NCBI GenBank assembly: GCA_038380795.1 | Contig: CM076268.1 | Coordinates: 13,644,001 to 13,708,000, forward strand | Direction of reading: 5' to 3' | Source: Pyrocephalus nanus | Lineage: Eukaryota > Chordata > Aves > Passeriformes > Tyrannidae | DNA length: 64,000 nucleotides | In this document: positions 50,801 to 62,655 of the stretch, in pieces | How the letters are laid out: each line of letters begins with the position of its first letter | Position numbering within the stretch: the first letter of the stretch is position 1 | The notes under the pieces: model-generated | The model's input: the letters and a program-made list of their open reading frames with translations, nothing else | What the model was told of the DNA's origin: nothing | Database searches by the model: none | Position numbers and translations under genes: made by a program

Positions 50801-53729
50801 TCAGGAGAAAAGGGGCGTCTTACCCACACTCCGACAGGGACCTGCAGAGAGCCAGGAGTAAAAGCTGTCCTGTAGCTCTACTGACAGTGCAGTCATCCGC
50901 TTTACATAGGTACATGCCCGCTTTCTGGACTCCCACCAGTTTTAATCACAAGTTCAGTAACCGTCACCTCTTTATCAAATCCCTTTGAAATGCTCTTGGT
51001 ATGAATGTAACTTTCTGAGCATCAGGACTGACATGAAAGGGAACCCCTAGGGAGTAGTGTATCTACTTCTGTATTGCCAGTGATGACCTGAGGCCGCCAC
51101 AAAGGCTTTGATGCACAGCCAGGTTCTCAGACAATGTTGTGTGTGCTCTGAGGAGGTTACAGCCATGTTGAGTTGATATAAAGAAATTCTTACCCATCTA
51201 AGACTCCTCTCTGGAGAGTGATAGCTTTCATCTTTGAGGAAGCTACCCAGAATCCCTGTACAAGCTGCTGCAGGACATGCTGCTGTATGGACAAGCCAGC
51301 CTAGTTTGGACCTAATAAAGAAAATCATTAAGTAACTAGAGCCTATACAGGAAGAAATTTGCCCAGAACCCTTCCCTCTCTTTCAAAGAGCTGCCAGTAA
51401 ACTCATTTTCTAGAAACATGCTCTCAAGGAATGAAGTTCACACCAGGCCATGTTTAAGTAACAGAAGTTCCCAATGGTCCTAAGCAGAAAGCTGGACTTG
51501 GTAGATCCTGTACCTGTGCCCTTCCTAGAATATATATGCATTTTCCAGCACACCAAAAGCCTTCCTGAATGCTGTTGGTGAAGCCAAAACCAATCCTTTT
51601 TGCATTATGTGTTAGAAAGTTCTTATCTCTAGGTAAACTATCTATATTTTACTCAATCCAATTATACATTTCTCTCTTTTCTCTATGAGGGCTAGCAAAC
51701 TACTACGTGTTGAAAGAACACCATCAACATTTTCTTTACAATTTCTCTCGCTCTTTTTTTATTTTCTAAACAAAACTGTGTTAAACTGGGTCGTAATTTA
51801 CAGACTCAATTTAATTTGATTTTTGTGTGTTTGAAAAGTAATAGCAAATCTCATATATCTAAAGGTTTTGTAAGTTTTTTCTAGGTGTATAATCAGTATT
51901 ACTCTCTCCAGAAATCCTTCTCTGCTTAATGTAGTAGTATTTATTATAGGTGAAACAGCTTAAAGTTTGGAACATTGAGAATTTTCACTTGAATTTAACT
52001 GCTCCCCCCTTCTCATATGCACACTATGAGTCAACATGTGGTATGTAGTAGTTTTGTTTCTTGAATAATGAAACATGGTATCTGATCTGTAAAATGTAAG
52101 TACATCAAACTTCTTTTGTTAATAATATTAAAACACAAGGAGAACATTTATTTAAAGACAAATAATTGTGTAAGTTCACCTATTAAGGGTTTAATGCTGA
52201 ACAGTTACTTATTAACTGTTACAGAATATAATTTGTCTTTAAAGAGATTATAAAACCTCAGCTGTACTAATGAAATTAATACATACATTGAAGTACTAGT
52301 TCCTACAGTATATCTTGTAGTTCCCATGAAGGTGGGGTAAGAGAAATATAAATTTATACATTGCATAGGTAAGTTATCAGTGGGAAAATGGGAGCAGCAC
52401 TGTTGAGTTGTCAGTCTCATATCCTACAATGATGTTTAATAGAATAAAACAGTTCTCACTGGAGAACTTGATGTCTTGCTCTCAATTTACTTCCAAATAC
52501 ATAATTACCTTTATTTCTGAGCATTTATTATCATAGTAACCTCTTTGGATCAAGTGCTGGCATGTAGAATCCCTTCTAATGTGAAAAACCAGATCAAGAG
52601 GCTTCAAATCCTCTCCTCGAGTGGAGACACATTTTCCTTCAGAGTTTTCTGATACTGAGCTAGAAATCTCTTCATCTTATGTGGGACCTCAAGTGACTCA
52701 AATTGTCTGGAGGTGAGACACTTGTCTCCATCTTCTTTCTTTCAAACTGAATTACTGTTGACTGGCAGGACAGGTTTTGATCCTGATGGTCACAGGAGTT
52801 GATTTGGAGTGATACCAGGTTCCAGCTGGCACCTGTCTGACTTTTCCCTCTGCGATCCCAAGAACGGCGGATACCAATTGCAGTCTTTACTCAGATAACT
52901 GGTCAGTTAAAGGCACAAGACAGCAATCATGTTGAAATCAGCCATGTAACTTTTCTTCTAATTGTAAAAACAGTAGACGGTTGTCCCTGGAGACAGTGGA
53001 GTTCATAGTTAAAACAGCTTGCTGCCCAGCAGATCACAGCCTCATCTTCCCAGTCAGTGGTAAGTGACTTGCTGTTAACTCCTCCAGCAAAAGTGCCTCC
53101 ATACCAGGGACTCTGAGGTCACTTGTGTTACATCTGGATCATATCTTCATCTAACATCAAAGCATCACATGAATGAAGAGCTTCAACATTTGCCTCAGAT
53201 GCTGTGAGGGTTTACCTGGGGACAGTGAAGGTATGAAAAAAGATATTCTCTGTTCCCGTTTAATACATTTATTATTGGAGATCATGAGGCATATCCTGTG
53301 AAACCAGCTACAGACATAATTAGTATGGCCTCAGGGCAGTCTGAAGTTACCTGTGAGTCTCCTGGAGGTGAGTCCAATGGATAAAACCATACCAGAATAA
53401 CTAGTGTTCCTGTGTGTCATGTGCAACTTGGCTCTTTAGCACATAGTGGAAAGGTGTAGGTTGTACATTTCATATATCTCAGGTATGCTCGAGCTCAGTG
53501 GGCACATGCCAGACTGAAAATTGATGTTTCTTCCTGTCATTCATGAGAGAGGAATGAAGCTCCACATTTGTGTATTTAACAGAGTGAAGTCCAGGGTCCC
53601 ATCAATGTTTGCTACTTATGAAAGCCAGTTTGCTCAGTTACCATCAACAAGTTTACATCTGTGCCTTCTCAAGTATAGCCTTGAGCTATAAGGGGTTGAA
53701 TGTCCTCTTGCAGAACAAGACATTTTCCG

Positions 53730-55014
53730 GTTTGTTATACAAGGAGGGCTGGAAGGAGGATCCAGGGAACTACAGGCCTGTCAGTCTGACCTTGATGCCA
53801 GGGAAGATCATAGAGCAGATTGAGTGCCATCACATGTGACAACCAAGTCATCAGGCCCAGTCAGCATGGGTTTATGAAAGGCAAGTCTTGCTTGACCAAC
53901 GTGATCTTCTGTGATGAGAGAAGGCTGTGGGTGTGTCTGCCTAAACTACAGTAAAGCCTTTGACACCATTGCCCACAGCATGCTCCTGGAGAAACTGGCC
54001 ACGCCCAAAGAGTGGCTGGTGAATGGAGTTAAATTCAGCTGGTGGCCAGTTACTGGTGGTGTTCCCCAGGGCTCAGTATTGGGACCAGTTCTGTTTAGTA
54101 TCTTTATTGATTATCTGGATGAGGGAATGGAGCACACCCTCAGTAAGTTCACAGACGACACTAACTTGGGTGAGAATGTTGATCTGCTGGAGAATAGGAG
54201 GACTGCAGAGGGATGGGGACAGGCTGGATTGATGGGCTGAGGCCAATTGTATGGGGTTCCATAAAGTGAAGTGCCAGGTCCTGCACTTGGGTCACACCAG
54301 CCCCCTGCAGTGCTACAGGCTGGGGGAAAAATGGATGGAAAATGGCCCAGCAGAAAAGGACCTGGAGGTGCTGGTTGAGAGCAGCTGAACACGAGCCAGT
54401 GTGTGCCCAGGTGGGCAAGGAGGCCAATGGCATCTGAGCTTGTATTAGAAATAGTTATGCCAGCAGGACCAGGGCAGTGATTGTCCCTCTGTACCTGGCA
54501 CTGGTGAGGCTGCACTTCACATCCTATGTTCAGTTTGGGACCCCTCACTACAAGAAGGACATTGAGGTGCTGGAGCAAGTCCAAAGAAGGGCAGCAAAGC
54601 TGATGAAGGATCTGAAGCACACGTGATATGAGGAACATCTGAGGGAGCTGAAGGTGTTTAGCCTGGAAAAGAGGAGGCTCAAGGGGAGACTTCAATGCTT
54701 TCTACAACTGCCTGAAAGGAGGTTGTAGCAAGGCAGGTGCAGCCTCCTCTCCCAAGTAGGAACAAGAGGAATAGCCTCAAGTTGTGCCATGGAAGGTTTA
54801 CATTGCCTATTAGGAGAAATTCTTTTGCCAAAAGGATTAAGGAGCATTGGAACAGACTGCCCAGGAAAATTGAGTCAGACCTGGAAGTATTTGAAAGGTC
54901 TGTACATGTGGCACTTAAGGACATGGTTTAGTGGTGGACTTGGCAATGTTAGGTTAACAGTTGGACTGGATGATCTTGGAGGGCTTTTCTAATCCTAATG
55001 ATTCTATGATTCTG
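53730..55014 (+). mobile_element. CR1 LINE, 5'-truncated and internally deleted
   Basis: The element encodes the reverse-transcriptase part of CR1 ORF2 in broken pieces: KEDPGNYRPVSLT (from about 53735), [30 protein letters not shown], then [10 protein letters not shown] at the catalytic-motif position. The C-terminal end EVFERSVHVALKDMV stops at 54929-54931. About 25 residues normally lying between LLEKLA and VNGVK are missing near 54005, and further breaks occur at about 53835-53930 and 54240. The 3' end reads GGACTGGATGATCTTGGAGG and terminates in ATTCTATGATTCTG, the usual CR1 tail. It cannot be active. A long minus-strand frame at 54111-54695 is only its antisense. Confidence 0.93.
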
Positions 55015-57402
55015 CCTTCTGACTTCACAGGTTCCTCAGAGGTTCCAGTCTCTTGTCTTGCAAGCACTATTTTGTCCCTTTAGTGAGGTCATAGATTTTC
55101 ATCTTACAACCAGTTAGGGGCTGATCTGCGGTCTTTTCTCCACTCTATTTCCATCAGAAGATGTTTCCAGAACCCAGTTATTATAATGACTGGAAATCCT
55201 CTCCCAAGTTTCCAAGCTAGTTTATTCATAGAGAGATTGTACCACTGGTTCTTTGACTTGTTTCTTCCTTTTGTTTTAATAGTTCTTGTTCCCTTTTTGA
55301 TGTTTATCCCCATATATTTTGAGAGAGCTGTCATGTCCTCTTTGTTTTATTAGGACAAATTAAATGGTCCTTGAGGAGTGGCATGATTTAAGAAATGGAA
55401 GAAAGATTATGAAGATGTTTGAGCATTTGTGGTTGAGGAGTTTGTTTTCTAGGAGGAATTAATTCATGTTTACTTTTCTGATCACTCTCTTAGACAGAAA
55501 TTGTCAAATTATTGCCTTAAACTGTACTTCAGCTATTGATAGTCTTACATACATGTAAAAATCTAATTCTTCTGGCTGATGCAAAGCTTATGGTTTAACT
55601 GTTATTTAAGGCAGTGACACAACCTACATTCTTCTGAAAAGAAGAGGAAAATTAGGCAAATCACTACATCCTCCAACTTGTTATTGTCAGGTATCATGGT
55701 CCCTTAGTTCTCCTGGAACATTGTTCTGCCCTTTTCAGCACTCAGCAATACTACTGCTTGACTGGAATACAGAATCACCAGTAGTCACTGCCACTAATTG
55801 GCAGATTTTAGAATTTATAGTTTTCTCGGAGGGAACCTGGAATGGGAAATAACTCATGTTGTGCAGTAAAAGCAACTGTTCCATATTTTCCTTCATGTAT
55901 ATTTAACACTATCTGTAATTTACAAAAATAGATTTGAATTAGTCTGCCTGTGGAAGCTCATACCTAAGATAACTTCAGCAAGGCAGGCAGGCAGTCCCTT
56001 GTTGCTTGTAACCGATGGCTTAGTTAAGGCTGCAGCTTGGTGGGAGACAGCAGTGCTCACTGTATACATTGCTGAGCCTTACTGTTGAGGAAAATTAAAA
56101 ATGAGCAACCAAGTAGTTGCTCTCGCAGTCCTGAAAGTAGTATTCAAAGTAGCTGCAATTACTTATTTTACTCTAGTAATGAATCTTGACAGGCCAACAG
56201 TCCCTAACTGTTCAACTTAGGTAGCCAGGCTGTTTGGGTCCTGTGTCAAAGGCAAACTTGCCTTCATGGTACCCTGAATTTGTGAAATATGATAGGTCTG
56301 TCCTATATATGTGTGCACAGATTCAGATTTAACTGTCTTCTCATAACCATAAAGTGTGAGAAACTCCTGTTGCTTCTCAGCACAAAACGAAACCCTTATA
56401 AACAGTGACAACAAACTGAGAATTTAGTTAAAATACATGATGATTAAAATATTTCAGCGTTGGTTTTTCTGACTCCACTTCTGTCATGTTAAAGAATAGC
56501 TTTTGTGTTTAGACTAACATTCATTTAGAAGAAAATAAAAGTGAAAAACACTTAACAACTATACTACAAAAAATTAGATTGTTAATTAACTAAGACTTGT
56601 AATTTCTCAGCAAAAATAGCTCTGTCTCTGACAAGTAAACCTTCCTTATAGATCTTTGATTGTAGGTAATAAAAATGTTGCTTAATTAATGTCGATTATG
56701 TGCATTTGTTGTTTTCTTTTAAGTCACTGGATTTTACAAAACTGTGTAAACTACAGAGCTGAATTTGGTTGTTCTCCTGCCATGCTAATTTAGATCTGTC
56801 AGCCCTTTTCTGGATCATAATTTGTAATCCCAAACAGTTCTGAGGTGGGTTGTAATGGGGGTATTTCAAGATTTGATTTAAAAGATTACAGATGATTAGA
56901 CTTCACAGTCAATTAATTCGTTGTTTGAGACCTGAGTTTTGAGACTGGTTCAGGTCACAAGTGAAGTTAAGTTTGGAACTTAATGATTTGGGGAGAGAAT
57001 CAGCTGAAGTTCCTAAAAAACACATGCATCATAACAAAATTGACAGTTTTTGAAAAATTTTCAATAGTTGGAGGCATGAAATTGAAAGTCAAGACTGAAT
57101 GTTTAAACTGGTCCCTTGAATACTGCATGCTCTCAAATTGTAAAGTCAGAGTACTGCAGTACTCTTTAAGAACCTGGTATTTGTTGCTATTGTTGATACA
57201 ATAGCAAAGGCTTGTGAACCCCAGAGTTGGAAAGTCTTATAAATAATAATTCTCTATACAGTGTCTTTTAAAAATAGTTTCAGATTTTGCTTATGATAAA
57301 TGAAATGCATCAACATCAGATAACTATAACTTGGCTTCAGTCAAAGTCTGAATCACTTTTCTTTCCAAAAGCCTGTCAAGTATATATGAGCTTTGACAGT
57401 GA

Positions 57403-57478
57403 GTTTGGAAACACGTAGGTTGGAAAAGACCTCAGGAGGTCCAAACTTCTGCTCAGAGCAAGTTCAGTATTGAATTCA
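57403..57478 (-). mobile_element. CR1 3'-end remnant, minus strand
   Basis: GTAGGTTGGAAAAGACCTCA GGAGGTCCAA..CTGCTCAGAGCAAG is the reverse complement of a CR1 3' UTR end (the familiar GGTTGGAAGGGACCT...TCCAAC...CTGCTCAAAGCAGG form). The element may continue to about 57560, but similarity becomes too weak to follow. Confidence 0.65.
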
Positions 57479-58755
57479 TTAGTTCCAGTTAAGCTCCACT
57501 GCTAGATACCTGCTTTGCCTGAGTTTTACATATGCAGAACATCTACCTTACAGTTTTAGGTCTCCCACTACACCCGGAAACTAAGCCACCACTTAAGAGT
57601 ATGTATGAGAAGGGCTTCATTTTGGCCCTCACTGCTGCCTGCCTTTCTCTCCTAAGATAACACGGAGAGCCTCATCAAGTTACACAGTTTGGAAGTAACA
57701 AAGACACAAAAACAAGAGCTGCAAGCTGTTTCCCTAGAAGAAGATGGGAGATATATTGCTTCTAATATACAAAAGTGATCAGAGATCTCAAAAGTTTCGC
57801 TATTTGGGCATGTGTGTGGGGGAACTGCTGGTGATGTCTTGAACTGCAGTTGGGTCAGCACAACTTCTTACCTGTCTCTCATTTGGATCCAAGCCACAGC
57901 TATGTAGGGGTGTGGGGAGCACAGGTGGACTGCAGTGTCAGCCTGAAGGCATGCAGCTTAAGGCTGCCAGCATCACTAACAAATCTACAACTGCAGAGGT
58001 CTTGCTTTCACTTCAAATGCCCTTTCATTGCTGCTGGACAGGTCAGATATCGGACTGTAATCCTCTTGCACCACATGCGAGAAGTGTGGGGAGAGGGAGG
58101 TTGTTGCCAGCACTTTTCTCCACGTCCTCTTAAGGGGATAAGAGGAACAGTCTTGGATGCCATCTGTATGGTGGGAGGAGGGTCTGTGTGTCAGGATTTG
58201 GGTGCAGCAGCAGGACTGTGTACAGAGTTCGGGCCCAAAATGGCAAGGACAGCTGTCAGATGGGACTGAGGGACATGGGCGAGCGATGTTGGGAAGTTTT
58301 GGTCAGGTGGGCCTGTCATCTACTCGGGTCTGGTTACTTCTAGTCTTTCTTACTGGACTTGTCAGAGCCATAAAACGTAGCTGTGGATAGCCTAGCACAT
58401 CCTATTGTATTTCCTCATCTCTGTCACATACTAATATTAAAATCACAAACTTCTGAAGCCAGGCAATGTTCAGAAGTCCCCTGGTGGTTACACATCAGAA
58501 TTGCTGTGATGAGTAAAGGAACTTAGCTAAAGCGCATCCTCCCTAGGGTGCTTGTCTTCGGGGGAAAGTGAGTTACTGCCATGTCTGTATAGATTTTGGA
58601 GTGGTATCTGGGTGCTGTGTCTCAGTGTGAGAAGACTCTTAACACACTCGACTTTTGATTCAGCTTTGGAAGGCTGAGGAAACACTCAGTTCAGCTGTAT
58701 TTTTTTCTAACTGGCAAAGTCCAGACCATGCCTTTACTAACAAGTCTGTTTTGTG

Positions 58756-58780
58756 TTTTGTTTTGTTTTGTTTTGTTTTG
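58756..58780. repeat. (TTTTG)5 pentanucleotide repeat
   Basis: Five exact TTTTG units in intron 4. Confidence 0.95.
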
Positions 58781-60943
58781 AAGTGACAGATTTGTTTGCT
58801 GGCGCTTGAGGTGAAGTTTACACTTGTGTGGTATGGTGTCACCTTGCCCTACTCAAGCATCTTTTGTGCAGAGGCCTCCAAAGTCATTCCCAGCATTAAG
58901 CAGTGCTTTGTCTCTGTGCGAAGTGTGTTAGGATACATCTGTTTAACTGATAGGGTTGTGAAATGAAGAGGAGTGACTTGCCTATGGCAGCACAGGAAGG
59001 CAGAGAGTTGGTAGTAAAACTCAAAAGACTTGGCTCCCATCTTCCTTTCTCATTTTTGCATTGTACTTCCAGCTTTCAGTTTATCAAGAATTAATAAGTA
59101 ATAACCTATGATTAAAAAGGGCTGACACTCTTTCTGTCATGAGATGTTTCTCTGTCTTCAGTGTTGTGCAGAACTCAGCAGTTACACCTTTTCAGTTTTA
59201 CTTAAACTGCATTACTCAATATTTAATGATGAAATAGAAAAACGTAATTCACAACTGCAGTCAGTGCATTGGGATGTTTGCCAGATGAAAGGCGGGGGTG
59301 ATGTAGCAAGACTTCTTTATACCATGAAAACTGAAAATTTTCAACAACTTTTTCATTACATTTCTTGCTACATTTCATGTTGTACACACAGTTGACATGA
59401 TAATCCTTCAGCTTGTCCTAAATAACATTTTAAAATAGAGATCAGTTAATTATAGCAATCTTGACTATTTTTAATTGGTTATACAGGGAATTTCTCATGA
59501 CACTTGTTTCTCTTGAATTTCAGATAAACTAGTGGATGTGTTCTTAATTCCTCATGTGACTACAAAAAGTAAATCAAATAAAAATTAGAAACAACACCAC
59601 CCAATACCGCTTTGGGTGAGGTCAGATAGTCATAGCTTAGCATCTATGGCTCTTCTGTTTGGAGAGTGCTAGAGGGAGCTCTAACCCCTCAATCGGAGGA
59701 ACAGACTGTCAGTGGTGCATCTGAGAGTTTGGTCTGTGGTAGGAAGCGTTGACTTCTTTTGACATTTAATTTTGGTTTGTTGCAGAAGGTTGCATATGGT
59801 TTTTCCTCCGTGATCCCAAATTGCTCTTATTAAAGGAGAAGATGCGAGTAATGTGTTTGCAAGTATACTATTATTAGATTTAATACTATTGTGAGCTACC
59901 TGAAAATACAGAAAACAAGTGAGAAGTATCACAGAGGCGTTCAACAAATAGCATGCAATGGTAAAGTCTAACAGTCCTTTCTTTTCACGGAAGAGGACAA
60001 TTCTCAAAATAGAAGACCTAATGATATTTGAAAGAGAATACATTTAAAACTGTTGGAAGGAGAAGCTACTTTACTCACCATGTAATTGGTTCTTAGATGT
60101 TTAGCCAATTATTACAGTGGAAATTATAGAAAAGGTTGGTGATTGTTAGATAAATTTACAATGAGATGCATCAGTGCATGAGGATGGGAGAAATTTCTCA
60201 TATCACATCCTCCACACTGATTACATTCTTGATATGATAGGAAAGTAACTCTCAGTAATGGGATGAAAAGAAGAAAAGAAAACTTGGCTTGTGTTTGTAG
60301 AAAGGGAAATGTAGGTGAATTGATACTGTTTTCAATGTTTATTAATAAACACATTAAAAGGAATAGCAGAAACATGCCTTTGAGTGAAAGAACAATATTT
60401 AGAAAATACAGCACGTGGAAGGACCAAGTGATGTTAGCAGTCCTATTTTGCCACAGTTTACTGGGGGTGTTATATTGCTTATTCAAACAATTCTACTTTT
60501 ATTTGGTCTACTGTAGAAGGAGGAATACTGGAAACCTCCCTCCCTTATTTAGTTTAAGGGATTTTTTTTTCTGAAAGATTATTGGCAGTGTAATGCTGAG
60601 CCAAGGAGGAATGCACAGTGCAGTAGTCTGTGACTTGGGCTTCCAAATTGTGCAGTTTGAGTGTCAGCTGATGGGGACAAAGCATTGAAGCTGAATATGC
60701 CTTCCTAACCACTGTTATGGGTAGAGCTGGTCACTTGTTGCAGAGGGTACTGTGTTCTGCCTTTCCTGTCATGTGCTTTCACATATCAACAGCGTTCGGC
60801 CTTCCCAACATAATGCAGTTTCTGAAGATAGAGAATTCATTCAAGAATGTCCTTACCTTGTATTTTTGGATTCTGTTCCTCAGGTCATGAATCTCTTGAC
60901 AGACACCAGTGAAAGAATGGACCAACACAATCTTAAGATATAA

Positions 60944-61240
60944 AGTCATAGAGAACTTTAGGTAGCATGGACTTCTGGAGGTCTCCAGTCCCACTGCCTA
61001 TTCAGAGGAGGATTACCTTCACAACCATTTCATTTTGCTCAGAATCTTGCTCACTCATATTTTGAAAGTCTTCCTTTTAATGTCCAGAGTTTGCTTGCTA
61101 TAACTTGTTCTTGTTGCCCCTCTTCCTTTGTTACACACTTTTCTGAAAAGATTCTGTCCACTTTCCTCTGTAACCTCCCTTAGGCTAGTAGATAGCCCCC
61201 AGTCTTCTCCAGGCCAAACACATCCGACTTCCTTAGCAAT
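60944..61240 (-). mobile_element. CR1 3'-end fragment, minus strand
   Basis: Read on the + strand it begins AGTCATAGAGAACTTTAGGT and passes TTGCCCCTCTTCCTTTG, CTGAAAAGATTCTGTCCAC and CTTCTCCAGGCCAAACACAT. These segments are in the order of the reverse complement of CR1 3' UTR plus ORF2 C terminus. It is diverged but collinear over about 300 bp. Confidence 0.82.
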
Positions 61241-61249
61241 CATGGGGGT

Positions 61250-62655
61250 CTTTCATGGGAAGCACCCCAGTTTGCCCACAATGTAACATTTGACTGAAAG
61301 GTTGTCAGAACAGCTCATCTTGAGAAGGTAATGTTCATTGGTGACTGAGCGTTGTTGGATAATCTTACTCTGTCGAAGATTTTGGCTGTAGCCCACTGAC
61401 CAGCTTTGACTTAACATTGTACAAGAATATTTAATGGATTTGTCCTCTTTTAGCAGCTCTGTGGTGGCTGCTAACAGCAGTAGTATTGGTATCAACCAGT
61501 GTGAGCTGATGAGATGTCCTCTTACTAGATCTAGCTGTACTGGTGGAAAAGAACACCACTCAGCCTTTGCCTTGCTGCTGCAGGTTGCTGCCCTCCAGGA
61601 TCTGTCAGCAAAACTGCAAACCTGCTTTCAGTTAAGATGAGATGTTTTAGAGTAGACAGTTTAAATAGCAGGTCTTTGCTAACAAGCTTATTTTGACTGA
61701 AATAGGTTAGGGAGTGCTCATGTAGCCAACTCTGCTGGCAGATCCAAGGAGTACATTTGCAATGGGAGCAAGGCACATACATGAATCTTGAGGTTCTTCA
61801 GAATGCTATTGGGTTTTTGCTCGTTGCATCTCTCCAGTATCTCTGGAAATACGTAAAACTCCTGTAGCTGGGAAGTGCAGTATGATATCCAGCATATATA
61901 TTCACAATTTCCAGTTCTGAATCGCTCATGTTGCCTTGGCCAGGTAGTTTGATGTCCTTGTTCCCTCTGTTGTTGGTAGCAAAATGCATCTCCAAGGAAA
62001 AAACTCATGGAAAATAATACTGGGTAAACTGTCTTGGAGGGCTTGTATTTCCTGATGACAAAAGCTTTACACAGGCAGAACCAAGTGATTTGAAAATCTC
62101 AATAGTGTTCTTGAGAGCAGATAACAGGTCTTTTCGGTCATTCTCTCCATCTGTTTCTGTGTTGTTCCCAGTGGTGCTAGTCTTCACTGTTCAGCCATGT
62201 TTTGAATCACTTGAGTCCACCTACCTGTTCCTGGCTGCTTTTCTCTCTGAATTAAGGGAGCACTTGGAGCAAGAAGAAAATCAACAGTAAGACCCATAAA
62301 GAGAAACTTCACTCAGGCAGTAGATCATGCTTGAGTGTTTTAAAAGCAGAAGCAACTGTTCCAGAAAACTATGAAACTGCTGCTTAGAGCATAGCTTACT
62401 TACACCTTTCCCTGCCGTAAATGAGCCCTTTGCTGCTACTGGCCATTACCTGATGATTTTAGTAGACTGGTTCTCCAAGTGATAATGTGCATATTCCTTC
62501 CCTCCATTAACAGCAATAACACATAATCGTCCCAGCAGTTCAACTCTGGTTCTGGTAGCCATTCCGAGGAAGAAGGCATTTCCTTTAGTGGTTTCCACTG
62601 GAAGTGATTTGCTGTTATTGGAGGATCTGCTTTGAAAGTTGTGTATGATCATTTC
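61250..62655 (-). pseudogene. Unidentified degenerate coding-like stretch
   Basis: Four open segments on the minus strand (62652-62446, 62187-62005, 61995-61798, 61782-61531) share one reading frame over 1.1 kb. They are separated by only a handful of stops and have protein-like text such as GNAFFLGMATRTRVELLGRL, KDLLSALKNTIEIFKSLGSA and LLTDPGGQQPAAARQ. A second frame (62008-61718 and 61495-61253) also reads plausibly, as in EFYVFPEILERCNEQKP, so a frameshift would be needed. A processed pseudogene or decayed element is possible. I do not recognise the parent, and chance openness is not excluded. Confidence 0.22.

Noticed and set aside
54111..54695. Longest open frame in the window (194 codons, minus strand)
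   Set aside because: It is the antisense of the CR1 LINE body; the + strand carries the recognisable reverse-transcriptase segments.
57850..58269. 139-codon plus-strand open frame
   Set aside because: No recognisable motif; rich in Cys, His and Gly without a zinc-finger spacing. Treated as chance.
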